Below, piece by piece: positions 35,438-35,547 of a DNA stretch of 35,547 nucleotides (within the stretch, counting starts at the first letter, position 1; every line of letters starts with the position of its first letter). Origin of the DNA: Phocaeicola faecicola (GTDB taxonomy: Bacteria > Bacteroidota > Bacteroidia > Bacteroidales > Bacteroidaceae); the NCBI RefSeq assembly GCF_013618865.1, contig NZ_JABSOE010000050.1, positions 1-35,547 of the forward strand, given 5' to 3'. Made by a program: the position numbers and the translations under genes. Below the pieces are notes generated by a model, which was not told where the DNA came from, did not search any database, and saw nothing but the letters and a program-made list of their open reading frames with translations.

Positions 35438-35547
35438 TTAATTTGTTATATGACTCATTTTGTGGCTGATTCTGAAGTTGTGTAATCCACAAGCAATAAG
35501 AATCACCATATCTTCGAAACCGAATTTATGGCATCTGAATCGTTCTT
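35438..35547 (-). mobile_element. C-terminal end of a probable IS transposase (partial, runs off the window)
   Basis: The minus-strand frame from the window edge to TAA at 35438-35440 reads RFRCHKFGFEDMVILIACGL followed by HNFRISHKMSHITN. The 'IACGLHNFR' ending is like the tails of DDE-type (IS4/IS5-like) transposases. Only 35 residues are visible, so the family is not certain. A CAGCCGC/GCGGCTG hairpin (35388-35417) lies just downstream. The left end of the element and its terminal repeats could not be placed. Confidence 0.45.

Overview
The window comes from a gut-type Bacteroidales genome, most likely Bacteroides or Phocaeicola. The evidence is the repeated Bacteroidetes -7 promoter box (TAnnTTTG) before many genes, weak Shine-Dalgarno sequences, many SPII lipoproteins, a TonB-dependent B12 uptake locus of the BtuB/BtuG type, fimbrillin-family surface lipoproteins, and a Bacteroidetes-style TPR/His_kinase sensor. 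The genus is an inference.

Layout. 1-2.4 kb: a leftward TPR sensor histidine kinase with no response regulator beside it. 2.5-5 kb: a TIGR03915/DUF4130 DNA-metabolism protein convergent with, and overlapping, a leftward lipoprotein(DUF5715)-truA pair. 5-9.5 kb: rightward housekeeping genes phoH, purC, menG/ubiE, aroE and a membrane-anchored alpha/beta hydrolase. 9.5-14.6 kb: a vitamin B12 acquisition operon, with a clear cobalamin riboswitch followed by BtuB, a BtuG-like propeller lipoprotein carrying an extra C-terminal domain, and a DUF4465 (BtuH-like) lipoprotein. 14.7-14.8 kb: an array of 22-bp imperfect-palindrome repeats. 14.9-16.5 kb: lemA plus a TPM-domain membrane protein, closed by a terminator.

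16.9-25.4 kb is the accessory part. A fimbrillin-like lipoprotein ends in a complete metzincin zinc-protease signature. It is followed by two paralogous lipoproteins of about 740 residues with FISUMP-like C-termini, a terminator, an unlisted 48-codon gene, and a lipoprotein with two fimbrillin domains. I read this as a surface appendage or adhesin locus with a built-in protease; that reading is inference. It is the best candidate here for an undescribed system.

25.7-35 kb returns to core genes: aroC and an M20 peptidase (rightward); an N-acetylglucosaminidase with two LysM domains (leftward) divergent from cdd; a YbiT-like ABC-F ATPase whose second nucleotide site is degenerate (leftward); and grpE-dnaJ (rightward) behind what looks like a sigma-54 promoter. 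A small exported protein follows. The last 430 bp hold 21-bp repeats, a gene remnant and the C-terminal end of a probable transposase running off the window. No tRNA, rRNA or CRISPR array was seen.
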